Made by a program: the position numbers and the translations under genes
Assembly (NCBI RefSeq): GCF_000376565.1
Contig: NZ_BARG01000065.1
Span: forward strand, 1-64,000
Length of the DNA: 64,000 nucleotides
Reading direction: 5' to 3'
Source: Streptomyces hokutonensis
GTDB lineage: Bacteria; Actinomycetota; Actinomycetes; Streptomycetales; Streptomycetaceae
Notes under the pieces: model-generated
What the model saw: only the letters and a program-made list of their open reading frames with translations
What the model was told of the DNA's origin: nothing
The model's database searches: none
Shown: in pieces, positions 24,821 to 33,435 of the stretch
Position numbering within the stretch: the stretch's first letter is position 1
How the letters are laid out: each line of letters starts with the position of its first letter

Positions 24821-26050
24821 CTACTGCCCTGCGAACTTCTTGCTGACCGAGTCGTACACACCCTTGGCCACATCGCCCAGCCGCGGACCCGCCAGCCAGC
24901 CCGAAGTCACCGGGCCGATCGAGGTGTTGGACACCAGCGCCGGCTTGCCGTCCGTGCCCGTCTCCACCCAGCCGCCGCCGGAGGAACCACCGGTCATGCT
25001 GCAGCCGATGCGGTACATCGTCGGGTCCGAGGCGTTGATCGACAGCCGCCCGGGCTTGTCCGCGCACTGGTACAGCGTCGAACCGTCGTACGGCTTCGCC
25101 GCGGGATAGCCGGTCGCCGTGATGCTCGACACCTTCGGCACAGCGGGCGCGTCGAAGTTCACCGGCAGCGCCGAACCGACCGTCTCCTCAAGGGACTTGC
25201 CCCCGCTGCCCTTCTCGGGCGTCACATGGATCACGGCGTAGTCGTACGACGAGCCCTGCCCACCCGTCTCGCCGCCCTGGTCGATCCACTGCTGCGAGGT
25301 CTGCGCCCAGTCGGCCCACCAGACGCCGTACGGAGCGACCTGGGCCCGGGTGGCCGTCTCCAACTGGGCTGTCGACATACCCGAGTTGTTGTACGACGGC
25401 ACGAACGCGAGGTTGCGGTACCAGCCGCCCTTCTTGCCGGCGTGCACGCAATGGCCCGCCGTCCACACCAGGTTGGACTTGCCCGGGTGCGCCGGGTCCT
25501 CCACGACCGTCGCCGAGCAGACCATCGTGCCCTCGGGGGCATCGAAGAACACCTTGCCCGCCGTCGCCGCGTTGGCGTGGTACGTAGGCGACACGGCCTT
25601 CGCGTCCACCACCGCGGGCGTCGGGTCGGTCACGCCCTGGTCACCGGAGATGTCGTTGGTGTCGACACCCTTGTCCGGGTCGTTTGCGTCCCGCATCCGG
25701 CCGGAACTCCACAGCCCGTCGATGATCGGGTTGATGTAGTCGTTGGCCTCGCGCAGCCAGTCGTCCTTGTCCCAGTTCTTCCAGGCGCCGTGCTTCCACT
25801 TGTCGATGTCGATCCCGTGCTCTTTGAGCTTGTTCTTGATGTCGTCCGGGATCTTGATCTTGCCGTCACCGGTGTCACCGCTGGTCGCCGACGCGGTGGC
25901 CTGGCCGTCCGCCTTGGTGTCACCGGAGCCGCAGGCCGTCGCGGTGAGCGCGAGCGCCGAGGCGAGAGCAACGGCGGTCAGTACGGGGGTGGTTCCGCGA
26001 CGCGCACCCCTCCCACGCCGGGCGGTGAAGGACGGCCGTATCGATCGCAT
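24821..26050 (-). CDS. Secreted trypsin-like serine peptidase lipoprotein
   Basis: 409 residues from ATG at 26050 behind GGGGGAG. A long signal sequence ends in the lipobox LTATACGSG (Cys40), so it is membrane-anchored outside the cell. A charged Lys/Trp-rich region of about 100 residues precedes the protease fold. The triad is visible: His200 in VWTAGHCVHA, Asp270 in SSYDYAVIHV and Ser in MTGGSSGGGW (about 356). The fold is the trypsin-like/V8-like peptidase type common in Streptomyces; the target is unknown. It is divergent from the siderophore genes across a 298-nt interval with alternating GAACTCA/TGAGTTC repeats close to this gene's start. Confidence 0.88.
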   Translation of the reverse strand: MRSIRPSFTARRGRGARRGTTPVLTAVALASALALTATACGSGDTKADGQATASATSGDTGDGKIKIPDDIKNKLKEHGIDIDKWKHGAWKNWDKDDWLREANDYINPIIDGLWSSGRMRDANDPDKGVDTNDISGDQGVTDPTPAVVDAKAVSPTYHANAATAGKVFFDAPEGTMVCSATVVEDPAHPGKSNLVWTAGHCVHAGKKGGWYRNLAFVPSYNNSGMSTAQLETATRAQVAPYGVWWADWAQTSQQWIDQGGETGGQGSSYDYAVIHVTPEKGSGGKSLEETVGSALPVNFDAPAVPKVSSITATGYPAAKPYDGSTLYQCADKPGRLSINASDPTMYRIGCSMTGGSSGGGWVETGTDGKPALVSNTSIGPVTSGWLAGPRLGDVAKGVYDSVSKKFAGQ

Positions 26051-26106
26051 GGTCTTGACTCCCCCTGGAGTGAACGGATGGTGCGCCACGGCTGTGATCT
26101 CAGCCG

Positions 26107-26136
26107 GAACTCATGGTGAGTTCACGCCGAACTCAC
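26107..26136. promoter_or_regulatory. Triple alternating inverted repeat, candidate operator
   Basis: GAACTCA (26107-26113), TGAGTTC (26117-26123) and GAACTCAC (26129-26136) alternate in orientation, giving a 7-bp palindrome with 3-nt spacer and an overlapping 8-bp palindrome with 5-nt spacer. It lies 57 bp upstream of the secreted protease start. No iron-box-like sequence was found for the siderophore side of this interval. Confidence 0.6.
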
Positions 26137-26348
26137 GACCTTCGGGAACGGCATCACACACTATGCGCTCGCTGTGGGGGACTTCCGACGGAACGGCAAC
26201 GGTTTCGCTACGGCAAGGATCTTGAAGCAACCCGTAACCCGTTGGGCGGTACGGGAGTTGGCTTCGACAGGGGCGGAGGGGGCTGCTGTTCGGTGGGTGG
26301 TCCGCTGTGCCCGGGGCGACGCGAGATCTCACATCCCGAGGAACAGTC

Positions 26349-28364
26349 TTGAACCCCACATCCACCTCTGACAGCCACTCCCACCCGCACACCCTGGCGG
26401 TGGCGTCGACCGAGTCCGTCCCCCGGCAGCAGCCGCGCAGCCCGGAAGCGGGCAGGCCCCGAGGCACGGACGCCGACCTCCTGGAACATCCGGACCCCGG
26501 AACTGCCGCCCAGGCAGCGGCCGTCGAGAACCTGCTGCGCTGCTGGGTGCGCGAAACGAACCTCCCCGCCCCATGCGACGGCACCCTCCGCATCCCCCTC
26601 CCCGCCAGCGGCACGGCCCTCCACGCCCAGGTCCACTACTGGTCCCCGACGGGCTGGCACCGCTTCGGCCCTCCGTACCTGTCCAATGCTCCCCACAGCG
26701 CGCCACCGGCCGACGCGCTGACGATCGCGGCGCTGCTCGCCAGGGAGACGGCCGCGCGCGACGGCGACGCCGCACGGGAATCGGCGGTGGCAGTTGCGAC
26801 GACACCCGACACCGGCACCGATCTGGTGGCCCGGGTCGCCGACTCCCTCCGACGTACCGTCACTTTCATCACCGACCGCCGCGCACACCCGTCCGACGGC
26901 CCAGACCTCTTCCTCTCCGCCGAACAGGCACTGCTCCTCGGGCACCCGCTCCACCCGACCCCGAAGAGTCGAGAGGGTCTCTCCGAGGCCGAAGTCCGGC
27001 TGTACTCACCGGAGTTGCGCGGCTCCTTCGCACTGCACTGGCTGGCCGTCGCCCCCTCCGTACTCGCCACCGACTCGGCCTGGACGGAACGCGGCCGACC
27101 TGTCTCCGCCGCCCGGCTCACGGCCCGACTCGCCGGAACCGGACTGCCGTTGCCGGACGGACACGCGGCACTGCCCCTGCACCCCTGGCAGTGGCGCGAG
27201 ATCCGACACCGCGCCGACATCGCGGCCCTGCTCGACGCCGGTTCCATCCAGGACCTCGGTCCCTACGGCACCCCGTGGCACCCCACGTCCTCCGTGCGAA
27301 CCGTCCATCAATCCGGCGCCCCCGCCATGCTCAAGCTGTCCTTGGGCCTCCGCATCACCAACTCCCGTCGTGAGAACCTCCGCAAAGAACTCCATCGCGG
27401 CGTAGAAGTGCACCGCCTGCTGCGCAGCGGACTGTCCCAGCAGTGGCAGGCCGTCCACCCGGGCTTCGACATCGTCCGTGACCCGGCCTGGCTGGCCGTC
27501 GACGCGCCGGCGGACGGGTGCGGTGCCGACCGGGGCCAAGGGAGCGCGGGCGGTACCCGTGTGCCCCTGCCCGGAATCGACGTGGTGATCCGGCACAACC
27601 CGTTCGGCCCGTCCGACGACGTCTCCTGTGTCGCCGGGCTTGTGTCGCCCCGGCCGTACACCGCGCGGAGGGGCAACGTCGGCGGACCGCAGGCGACTTC
27701 GCGGACCGGCAACTCCGGCCACGCCGCGTCCGGTGCGCCTCCGCTGCGGTCCCGGCTGGCCGAAGTCGTCACCGGCCTCGCCGAGCGGACCGGCCGGCCC
27801 CGTGAAGCAGTCGCCGCCGAGTGGTTCCTGCGCTACCTGGAGCAGGTCGTCCGTCCCGTGCTGTGGCTGGACGGCGAGGCGGGCATCGCCCTGGAGGCAC
27901 ACCAGCAGAACACGCTGCTCCTGCTGGACGGTGCGGGCTGGCCCGCAGGGGGCCGCTACCGCGACAACCAGGGCTACTACTTCCGGGCGTCCCGGCGCGC
28001 GGAACTCGACGCCCGCCTGCCCGGCATCGGCGAACGCAGCGACACCTTCGTCTCCGACGAGGTCACCGACGAACGCTTCGCGTACTACCTCGCGATCAAC
28101 AACGTTCTCGGTCTCATCGGAGCGTTCGGTTCCCAAGGTCTCGCCGACGAAGGGCTGTTGCTCTCCGCCTTCCGCCGCTTCCTCCGTGACGTGGCCTCCG
28201 GTCCCACCCCGCTGCGCACCTCCCTGCCGGCCCGCCTGCTCGACTCACCCGTCCTGCGCTGCAAGGCCAACCTCCTGACCCGACTGCACGGCCTCGACGA
28301 ACTCGTCGGCCCGGTCGACACCCAGTCCGTCTACGTCACCATCGCCAACCCCCTTCATTCCTGA
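26349..28364 (+). CDS. IucA/IucC-family siderophore (NIS) synthetase
   Basis: 671 residues from the TTG at 26349, chosen because GAGGA lies 6 nt upstream. NIS synthetases adenylate a carboxylate (often citrate or succinyl) and condense it with an amine or alcohol. ATP-site motifs are present: GHPLHPTPKSREG (about 198-210), LPLHPWQ, TSSVRTV, and KLSLGLRITNSRREN; the catalytic-region EAHQQNTLLLLDG and RDNQGYYF follow in the C-terminal half. The N-terminal ~60 residues are a poorly conserved extension. The gene is followed by a GNAT gene 65 nt on. Substrates cannot be assigned; no exporter, reductase or receptor gene is adjacent. Confidence 0.9.
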   Translation: MNPTSTSDSHSHPHTLAVASTESVPRQQPRSPEAGRPRGTDADLLEHPDPGTAAQAAAVENLLRCWVRETNLPAPCDGTLRIPLPASGTALHAQVHYWSPTGWHRFGPPYLSNAPHSAPPADALTIAALLARETAARDGDAARESAVAVATTPDTGTDLVARVADSLRRTVTFITDRRAHPSDGPDLFLSAEQALLLGHPLHPTPKSREGLSEAEVRLYSPELRGSFALHWLAVAPSVLATDSAWTERGRPVSAARLTARLAGTGLPLPDGHAALPLHPWQWREIRHRADIAALLDAGSIQDLGPYGTPWHPTSSVRTVHQSGAPAMLKLSLGLRITNSRRENLRKELHRGVEVHRLLRSGLSQQWQAVHPGFDIVRDPAWLAVDAPADGCGADRGQGSAGGTRVPLPGIDVVIRHNPFGPSDDVSCVAGLVSPRPYTARRGNVGGPQATSRTGNSGHAASGAPPLRSRLAEVVTGLAERTGRPREAVAAEWFLRYLEQVVRPVLWLDGEAGIALEAHQQNTLLLLDGAGWPAGGRYRDNQGYYFRASRRAELDARLPGIGERSDTFVSDEVTDERFAYYLAINNVLGLIGAFGSQGLADEGLLLSAFRRFLRDVASGPTPLRTSLPARLLDSPVLRCKANLLTRLHGLDELVGPVDTQSVYVTIANPLHS

Positions 28365-28429
28365 CCACCCTCAACTCCCTTTGCCGCTGAGGAACATGAC
28401 CCACCCCGTCTCCTGAGAGGAGCGCGACC

Positions 28430-29161
28430 GTGCCTCCCACCGACGCGAGCGCTGACACCGCGACCGCCCCCGGCTCCGACGCGAGTGCCGGTCGGAGCCC
28501 GGCCACGGACGGCGAGGACACCCTCCACCTCCGCCTGCCCGAGGAGTTCCTCGCGCTCTGCGCCAAGGCGGACGCGGACGCCACCCGCGACGAACTCCTC
28601 GACCGTGTCGGAGACTGGGGGAGGACCCGTACATCCGTGGGAGCCTTCGAGCTCGTCCCCGTAGGGATCGAACGCGACCTGCAGCTGATCACCCGCTGGA
28701 TGAACGACCCCGCAGTCGCGGCGTTCTGGGAACTGGCCGGCCCTCAGACGCTCACCGAGGCCCATCTGCGTACCCAAATCGCCGGCGACGGACGCAGCGT
28801 TCCCTGCCTCGGCGTGCTGGACGGCAGCCCGATGAGTTACTGGGAGATCTATCGGGCGGACCTCGACCCCCTGGCCCGCCACTACCCCGCCCGACCGCAC
28901 GACACCGGCATCCACCTGCTCGTCGCTGACGCCGTCGACAGGGGACGAGGGGTGGGCAGCGCCCTCCTCCGGGCCGTAGCCGACCTCGTACTCGACAAGC
29001 GCCCCGCCTGCGCCCGAGTCGTCGCCGAACCGGACCTTCGCAACACCCCCTCCGTAGCCGCGTTCCTGAGCGCCGGTTTCCGGTTCTCCGCCGAGGTGGA
29101 CCTGCCGGCCAAGCGGGCCGCCCTCATGATCCGGGACCGTTCCGTGCGCGATCTGCTGTAG
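28430..29161 (+). CDS. GNAT acyltransferase, siderophore-type (AlcB/RhbD-like)
   Basis: 243 residues from GTG at 28430 behind GAGAGGAG. The C-terminal ~180 residues resemble the acyl-CoA N-acyltransferase conserved domain of siderophore pathways: WMNDPAVAAFW, SPMSYWEIYRADLD, the acyl-CoA loop in DRGRGVGSALLRAVAD, and VVAEPDLRNTPSVAAFLSAG. These enzymes acylate hydroxylamines such as N6-hydroxylysine or hydroxy-diaminoalkanes. The first ~50 residues are low complexity. With the upstream NIS synthetase it forms a two-gene unit, lacking the monooxygenase, decarboxylase or aminotransferase usually needed, so the amine substrate must come from elsewhere. Confidence 0.85.
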   Translation: MPPTDASADTATAPGSDASAGRSPATDGEDTLHLRLPEEFLALCAKADADATRDELLDRVGDWGRTRTSVGAFELVPVGIERDLQLITRWMNDPAVAAFWELAGPQTLTEAHLRTQIAGDGRSVPCLGVLDGSPMSYWEIYRADLDPLARHYPARPHDTGIHLLVADAVDRGRGVGSALLRAVADLVLDKRPACARVVAEPDLRNTPSVAAFLSAGFRFSAEVDLPAKRAALMIRDRSVRDLL

Positions 29162-29227
29162 CGCCATGCGGCGCCGCCATCACTTTTGGTACACCGCCCG
29201 GCCCGATCCGGTTCCACCTCGCCCAAA

Positions 29228-29288
29228 CCAATCCCCGTTCGATCCCACCCAATCCCCGTTCGATCCGACCCGATCTCCATCCGATCCC
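29228..29288. repeat. Three imperfect 20-21-bp tandem repeats before dinG
   Basis: CCAATCCCCGTTCGATCCCA (29228-29247), a near copy (29249-29268) and a more diverged copy (29269-29288) lie in the 235-nt gap between the GNAT gene and dinG. No SOS box of the CGAAC-4 nt-GTT type was recognised here. Confidence 0.65.
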
Positions 29289-29396
29289 CACCCGAACGAA
29301 AACCGCCCCCTCCGAAAGCCCACCGGTCTTGATCCACCCCCTCTCTCAGCCTTGATCGGACTGTTGTCAGTCCCGCCCCGTAGGGTTGGTCGCGCT

Positions 29397-31391
29397 ATGA
29401 CGAAGCCCTCACTCCCCGAACTCCTGCATGCTGCCGTCACTGCCGTCGGCGGTTCGGAGCGCCCCGGCCAGGTGACCATGGCCGAAGCCGTCGCGGAGGC
29501 GATCGACGACGGCTCCCATCTGCTGATCCAGGCCGGCACCGGTACCGGAAAGTCGCTCGGCTACCTGGTGCCCGCGCTCGCGCACGGGGAGCGTGTGGTC
29601 GTGGCGACCGCCACCCTCGCGCTCCAGCGCCAGCTGGTGGAGCGCGACCTGCCGCGCACGGTCGACGCACTGCATCCCCTGCTGCGCCGCCGCCCCCAGT
29701 TCGCGATGCTCAAGGGCAGGTCGAACTACCTGTGCCTGCACCGCCTCCACGAGGGCGTGCCGCAGGACGAGGAGGAGGGCCTCTTCGACCAGTTCGAGGC
29801 TGCGGGCCCCACCAGCAAGCTGGGCCAGGACCTGCTGCGGCTGCGCGACTGGACGGACGGGACCGAGACCGGCGACCGCGACGACCTCACGCCCGGCGTC
29901 TCCGACCGCGCCTGGGCGCAGGTGTCGGTGTCCTCGCGCGAGTGCCTGGGCGCCCAGAAATGCGCCTACGGAGCGGAGTGTTTCGCCGAGGCGGCCCGCG
30001 AGCGCGCCAAGCTCGCCGACGTCGTCGTCACGAACCACGCGCTGCTCGCGATCGACGCGATCGAAGGCGCCCCCGTCCTCCCGCAGCACGAGGTGCTGAT
30101 CGTCGACGAGGCCCATGAACTGGTCTCAAGAGTCACCGGAGTTGCCACCGGCGAGCTCACCCCGGGCCAGGTCAACCGCGCGGTGCGCCGCGCCGCGAAG
30201 CTGGTCAACGAAAAGGCGGCCGACCAGCTCCAGACCGCCGCCGAGGGCTTCGAGCGGCTCATGGAGCTCGCCCTGCCGGGCCGCCTTGAGGAGATCCCGG
30301 AGGACCTCGGTTACGCGCTCATGGCACTGCGGGACGCCTGCCGTACGGTGATCTCCGGGATCGGCGCCACCCGCGACAAGTCCGTGCAGGACGAGGACGC
30401 GGTCCGCAAGCAGGCGCTGGCCTCCGTGGAGGCCGTGCACGACGTGGCGGAGCGCGTCACCAACGGCTCCGAGTGGGACGTCGTCTGGTACGAACGCCAC
30501 GACCGCTTCGGTGCCTCCCTGCGCGTCGCCCCCATGTCCGTGTCGGGCCTGCTGCGGGAGAAGCTCTTCGCGGATCGCTCGGTCACCCTGACCTCCGCGA
30601 CGCTGAAGCTCGGCGGCGACTTCAACGGCGTAGGAGCGTCCCTGGGCCTCGCCCCCGAGGGCACAGCGGGCGACGAGCTCCCGCAGTGGAAGGGCGTCGA
30701 CGTGGGCTCGCCCTTCGACTACCCGAAGCAGGGCATCCTGTACGTCGCCAAGCACCTGTCGCGTCCCGCGCGGGACGGCGATCGCGCCGACATGCTGGAC
30801 GAGTTGACCGAGTTGATCCAGGCGGCGGGCGGTCGCACCCTGGGCCTCTTCTCCTCGATGCGGGGTGCCCAACTCGCCGCCGAGGAGCTGCGCTCCCGAA
30901 TCCCCGAGTACCCGATCCTGCTCCAGGGCGAGGAGACGCTCGGCGAGCTGATCAAGAACTTCGCGGCCGACCCGAAGACCTGTCTCTTCGGCACGCTGTC
31001 CCTCTGGCAGGGCGTCGATGTCCCCGGCCCCAGCTGCCAGTTGGTCGTCATGGACAAGATCCCGTTCCCGCGTCCCGACGACCCGCTGATGAGCGCCCGC
31101 CAGAAGGCCGTCGAGGACGCCGGGGGCAACGGCTTCATGGCGGTGGCCGCGACGCACGCCGCGCTGCTCATGGCCCAAGGCGCCGGCCGTCTCGTCCGGG
31201 CATCGGGCGACCGGGGTGTGGTCGCCGTACTGGATCAGCGGCTGGCGACCGCCCGCTACGGCAGCTATCTCAAGGCGTCACTGCCCGACTTCTGGTACAC
31301 CACGGACCGTAACCAGGCCCGGAGGTCGCTGGCCGCGATCGACGCTAAGGCGAAGCAGGCGGAGGCGGAGGCGGAAGCGGAGACGGAGTGA
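29397..31391 (+). CDS. dinG: DinG-like ATP-dependent DNA helicase
   Basis: 664 residues from ATG at 29397. An XPD/DinG superfamily 2 helicase, 5' to 3', damage-inducible in many bacteria. Walker A is AGTGTGKSLGY (about residues 46-56), the DEAH box is LIVDEAHEL, and motif VI is GAGRLVRASGDRG. Between them sit cysteines of the family's 4Fe-4S cluster (CLHR; CLGAQKCAYGAECF). Upstream in-frame codons encode only repetitive Pro/Ser-rich sequence, so the ATG is preferred. A TAGGGT hexamer lies ten bases before it. It converges with lexA; a terminator lies between. Confidence 0.92.
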   Translation: MTKPSLPELLHAAVTAVGGSERPGQVTMAEAVAEAIDDGSHLLIQAGTGTGKSLGYLVPALAHGERVVVATATLALQRQLVERDLPRTVDALHPLLRRRPQFAMLKGRSNYLCLHRLHEGVPQDEEEGLFDQFEAAGPTSKLGQDLLRLRDWTDGTETGDRDDLTPGVSDRAWAQVSVSSRECLGAQKCAYGAECFAEAARERAKLADVVVTNHALLAIDAIEGAPVLPQHEVLIVDEAHELVSRVTGVATGELTPGQVNRAVRRAAKLVNEKAADQLQTAAEGFERLMELALPGRLEEIPEDLGYALMALRDACRTVISGIGATRDKSVQDEDAVRKQALASVEAVHDVAERVTNGSEWDVVWYERHDRFGASLRVAPMSVSGLLREKLFADRSVTLTSATLKLGGDFNGVGASLGLAPEGTAGDELPQWKGVDVGSPFDYPKQGILYVAKHLSRPARDGDRADMLDELTELIQAAGGRTLGLFSSMRGAQLAAEELRSRIPEYPILLQGEETLGELIKNFAADPKTCLFGTLSLWQGVDVPGPSCQLVVMDKIPFPRPDDPLMSARQKAVEDAGGNGFMAVAATHAALLMAQGAGRLVRASGDRGVVAVLDQRLATARYGSYLKASLPDFWYTTDRNQARRSLAAIDAKAKQAEAEAEAETE

Positions 31392-31395
31392 ACGA

Positions 31396-31423
31396 CGGTT
31401 GCCCTGGTGTCTCAGGGCAACCG
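31396..31423. terminator. Terminator between dinG and lexA
   Basis: A perfect 11-bp inverted repeat with a 6-nt loop (31396-31406 / 31413-31423) immediately follows the dinG stop. Confidence 0.85.
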
Positions 31424-31538
31424 CCGATCCACAGCGGCTCCCGCCGGACCCGGGACAGCACAGGACCCCGGAACCGGCGCAGGGGTCCCGGGGTCCGGTC
31501 AGGGGGCCGGGCCGATACGGCCCCGCCCGCCGCGGCCG

Positions 31539-32318
31539 TCACACGCGCCGCAGCACCGCCACCACCTTGCCGAGGATCGTCGCGTCGTCACCGGGGATCG
31601 GCTCGTACGCGGAGTTGTGCGGGAGGAGCCAGACATGGCCGTCCTCGCGCTTGAAGCGCTTGACGGTGGCCTCGCCCTCGAGCATGGCGGCCACGATGTC
31701 GCCGTTCTCCGCGACCGGCTGGCGGCGTACGGTGACCCAGTCACCGTCGCAGATCGCCGCCTCGATCATCGAGTCACCGACGACCTTGAGGACGAACAGC
31801 TCACCGTCACCGACCAGTTGGCGGGGGAGGGGGAAGACGTCCTCGACCGACTCCTCCGCGAGGATCGGGCCACCGGCGGCGATCCGGCCCACCAGCGGGA
31901 CGTACGACGCGGCCGGCTTGCCCGCGGTGTCCGTGGGCTGCACCGACGAGGACTGGTCGGAGCCGCGGACCTCGTACGCGCGCGGGCGGTGCGGGTCGCG
32001 GCGCAGGAAGCCCTTGCGCTCCAGTGCCATCAGCTGGTGTGCGACCGAGGACGTGCTGGACAGGCCGACCGCCTGTCCGATCTCGCGCATCGACGGCGGG
32101 TAGCCCCGTCGCTGCACCGAGTCCCTGATGACCTCGATCACCCGGCGCTGCCGGTCCGTGAGCCCCGAGCTGTCCGCCCGGATGCCGGGAGGTCGGCCCG
32201 GCAGCGAGCGCTTGTGTCCCTCGGGATTCGCGGCTTCGTTCATTGCATGCACCGGCTCGAGTCGGCCCTGGGAGCGATCCTGGGCAGTGATGGTGGCACT
32301 GTCTGCGGTGGTGGTCAC
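31539..32318 (-). CDS. lexA: SOS repressor LexA
   Basis: 259 residues from GTG at 32318 with AGGGG five bases upstream. The N-terminal winged helix (about 52-115) has LTDRQRRVIEVIRD and the recognition helix SSTSSVAHQLMALERKG. The self-cleavage site is Ala148-Gly149 in RIAAGGP, and the Ser/Lys dyad is Ser183 (GDSMIEAAI) and Lys220 (ATVKRFKRED). RecA-ssDNA filaments trigger cleavage and derepress the SOS regulon. An SOS box lies 61 bp upstream, so the gene is autoregulated. The ~45-residue N-terminal extension is typical of Streptomyces LexA compared with the ~202 residues of E. coli. Confidence 0.96.
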   Translation of the reverse strand: MTTTADSATITAQDRSQGRLEPVHAMNEAANPEGHKRSLPGRPPGIRADSSGLTDRQRRVIEVIRDSVQRRGYPPSMREIGQAVGLSSTSSVAHQLMALERKGFLRRDPHRPRAYEVRGSDQSSSVQPTDTAGKPAASYVPLVGRIAAGGPILAEESVEDVFPLPRQLVGDGELFVLKVVGDSMIEAAICDGDWVTVRRQPVAENGDIVAAMLEGEATVKRFKREDGHVWLLPHNSAYEPIPGDDATILGKVVAVLRRV

Positions 32319-32378
32319 GTCGGCCCCTCTCGATGTTCTCCCTGCTGGACAACGGTAGTTGCTTTCGAAAGGTTGCGC

Positions 32379-32392
32379 CAAACACACGTTCG
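32379..32392 (-). promoter_or_regulatory. SOS (LexA) box of lexA
   Basis: On the minus strand the sequence is CGAACGTGTGTTTG, matching the Gram-positive SOS consensus CGAAC-4 nt-GTTYG closely. It is placed for promoter occlusion upstream of the lexA start. Confidence 0.85.
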
Positions 32393-32696
32393 AGTGAAAA
32401 AACGCGGATAGCCTGCCGCGATCATGTGTCTGGGTGTATGGCCAGCGCGTCACCTGACGGACAAAGGGGCCCATTGCCGGGCCCTTCGCCGCGCGGGTGG
32501 TGACCTTGCGGGTTGTCGCCCCAGTCTGCCACCCGGTGTTCCGGCGGCCGGGGGCCGGTCCGGGTCTGTGCGGGAGCCCCACGTCTTCTCCGTGCCGCGC
32601 TCACGGTATCTCCGTAAGTGCCCTGGCGGTACGGGTGTGCGCCCGCGTGTTCGGGGCGACGGTATGGCCGTATGGCACATGCCAATACGGGTGCGA

Positions 32697-32744
32697 CACG
32701 CGCGTACGGCGTGTTTGTGTAAGCCAATCACCACATCTAGTGGT
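32697..32744 (+). promoter_or_regulatory. Tandem NrdR-box-like palindromes upstream of nrdR
   Basis: ACCACATCTAGTGGT (32730-32744) is a near-palindrome resembling the NrdR box acaCwAtATaTwGtgt. A second, ACACG-9 nt-CGTGT (32697-32715), is centred 31 bp upstream, three helical turns away. Tandem NrdR sites of this type control nrdRJ in S. coelicolor. The second box fits less well at its centre. Confidence 0.55.
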
Positions 32745-32883
32745 TGGATTGCGGCAGCAGCCCAGAAGTTGTGGTCCCCCGGGTCTCCATCGTCTCGGCC
32801 ATCGCCTATGCTTGGGGCTGCTTCGAGAGGCCCAAGGGGTCTTACGAGGCTATTGAGTCTGCTGTGAGGGAGGGTTGGAGACC

Positions 32884-33435
32884 ATGCACTGCCCCTTCTG
32901 CAGGCACCCCGACAGCCGTGTCGTCGACAGCCGTACGACGGACGACGGCACGTCGATCCGCCGGCGCCGCCAGTGCCCTGACTGCTCCCGTCGTTTCACG
33001 ACCGTGGAGACGTGCTCGCTCATGGTGGTCAAGCGGTCCGGAGTCACCGAGCCTTTCAGCCGTACCAAGGTCATCAACGGTGTGCGCAAGGCATGCCAGG
33101 GACGGCCTGTCACCGAGGACGCACTCGCCCAGCTCGGCCAGCGGGTCGAAGAAGCGGTGCGGGCCACCGGAAGTGCCGAACTGACCACCCATGACGTCGG
33201 GCTGGCCATACTCGGCCCGTTGCAGGAACTCGACCTCGTCGCCTATCTGCGATTCGCCTCCGTCTACCGGGCGTTCGACTCGTTGGACGATTTCGAGGCC
33301 GCGATCGTGGAACTGAGGGAAGCGACGCCAGGCCCCGCCGCGGACGACGAAGACGCGGGATCGGGGAGCCAGGAAGACGACGGCGGGCCCGGAGGGACTG
33401 TTCAGGTCCCGGTGCCCGCCCACTCCGCCGACTGA
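32884..33435 (+). CDS. nrdR: Transcriptional repressor NrdR
   Basis: 183 residues from ATG at 32884. A zinc ribbon (CPFC at 3-6, CPDC at 31-34) followed by RRFTTVE and an ATP-cone domain (about 49-139: MVVKRSGVTEPFSRTKVING...). NrdR senses nucleotides through the ATP cone and represses ribonucleotide reductase operons. It is upstream of nrdJ and probably co-transcribed. Bacterial NrdR is usually about 150 residues; the extra ~35 residues here are an acidic Gly/Asp-rich tail. An in-frame TTG at 32875 is less likely because no spacing remains from the GGGAGG. Confidence 0.95.
   Translation: MHCPFCRHPDSRVVDSRTTDDGTSIRRRRQCPDCSRRFTTVETCSLMVVKRSGVTEPFSRTKVINGVRKACQGRPVTEDALAQLGQRVEEAVRATGSAELTTHDVGLAILGPLQELDLVAYLRFASVYRAFDSLDDFEAAIVELREATPGPAADDEDAGSGSQEDDGGPGGTVQVPVPAHSAD

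Larger units (their letters stand above)
32319..32883. other. 565-nt lexA-nrdR divergent intergenic region
   Basis: Besides the SOS box and NrdR-type palindromes, the middle holds structured sequence with no recognised gene: a hairpin at about 32464-32486 (AAGGGGCCC loop GGGCCCTT, one bulge) and an inverted repeat CCGTATGGC-ACAT-GCC-A-ATACGG at 32668-32690. The region is long for a simple promoter pair and could encode a small RNA or long nrdR leader; this is inference. Confidence 0.4.

Noticed and set aside
26137..26348. Iron-regulatory (DmdR/IdeR) box for the siderophore genes
   Set aside because: I searched by eye for TTAGGTTAGG-type sequence and found none.
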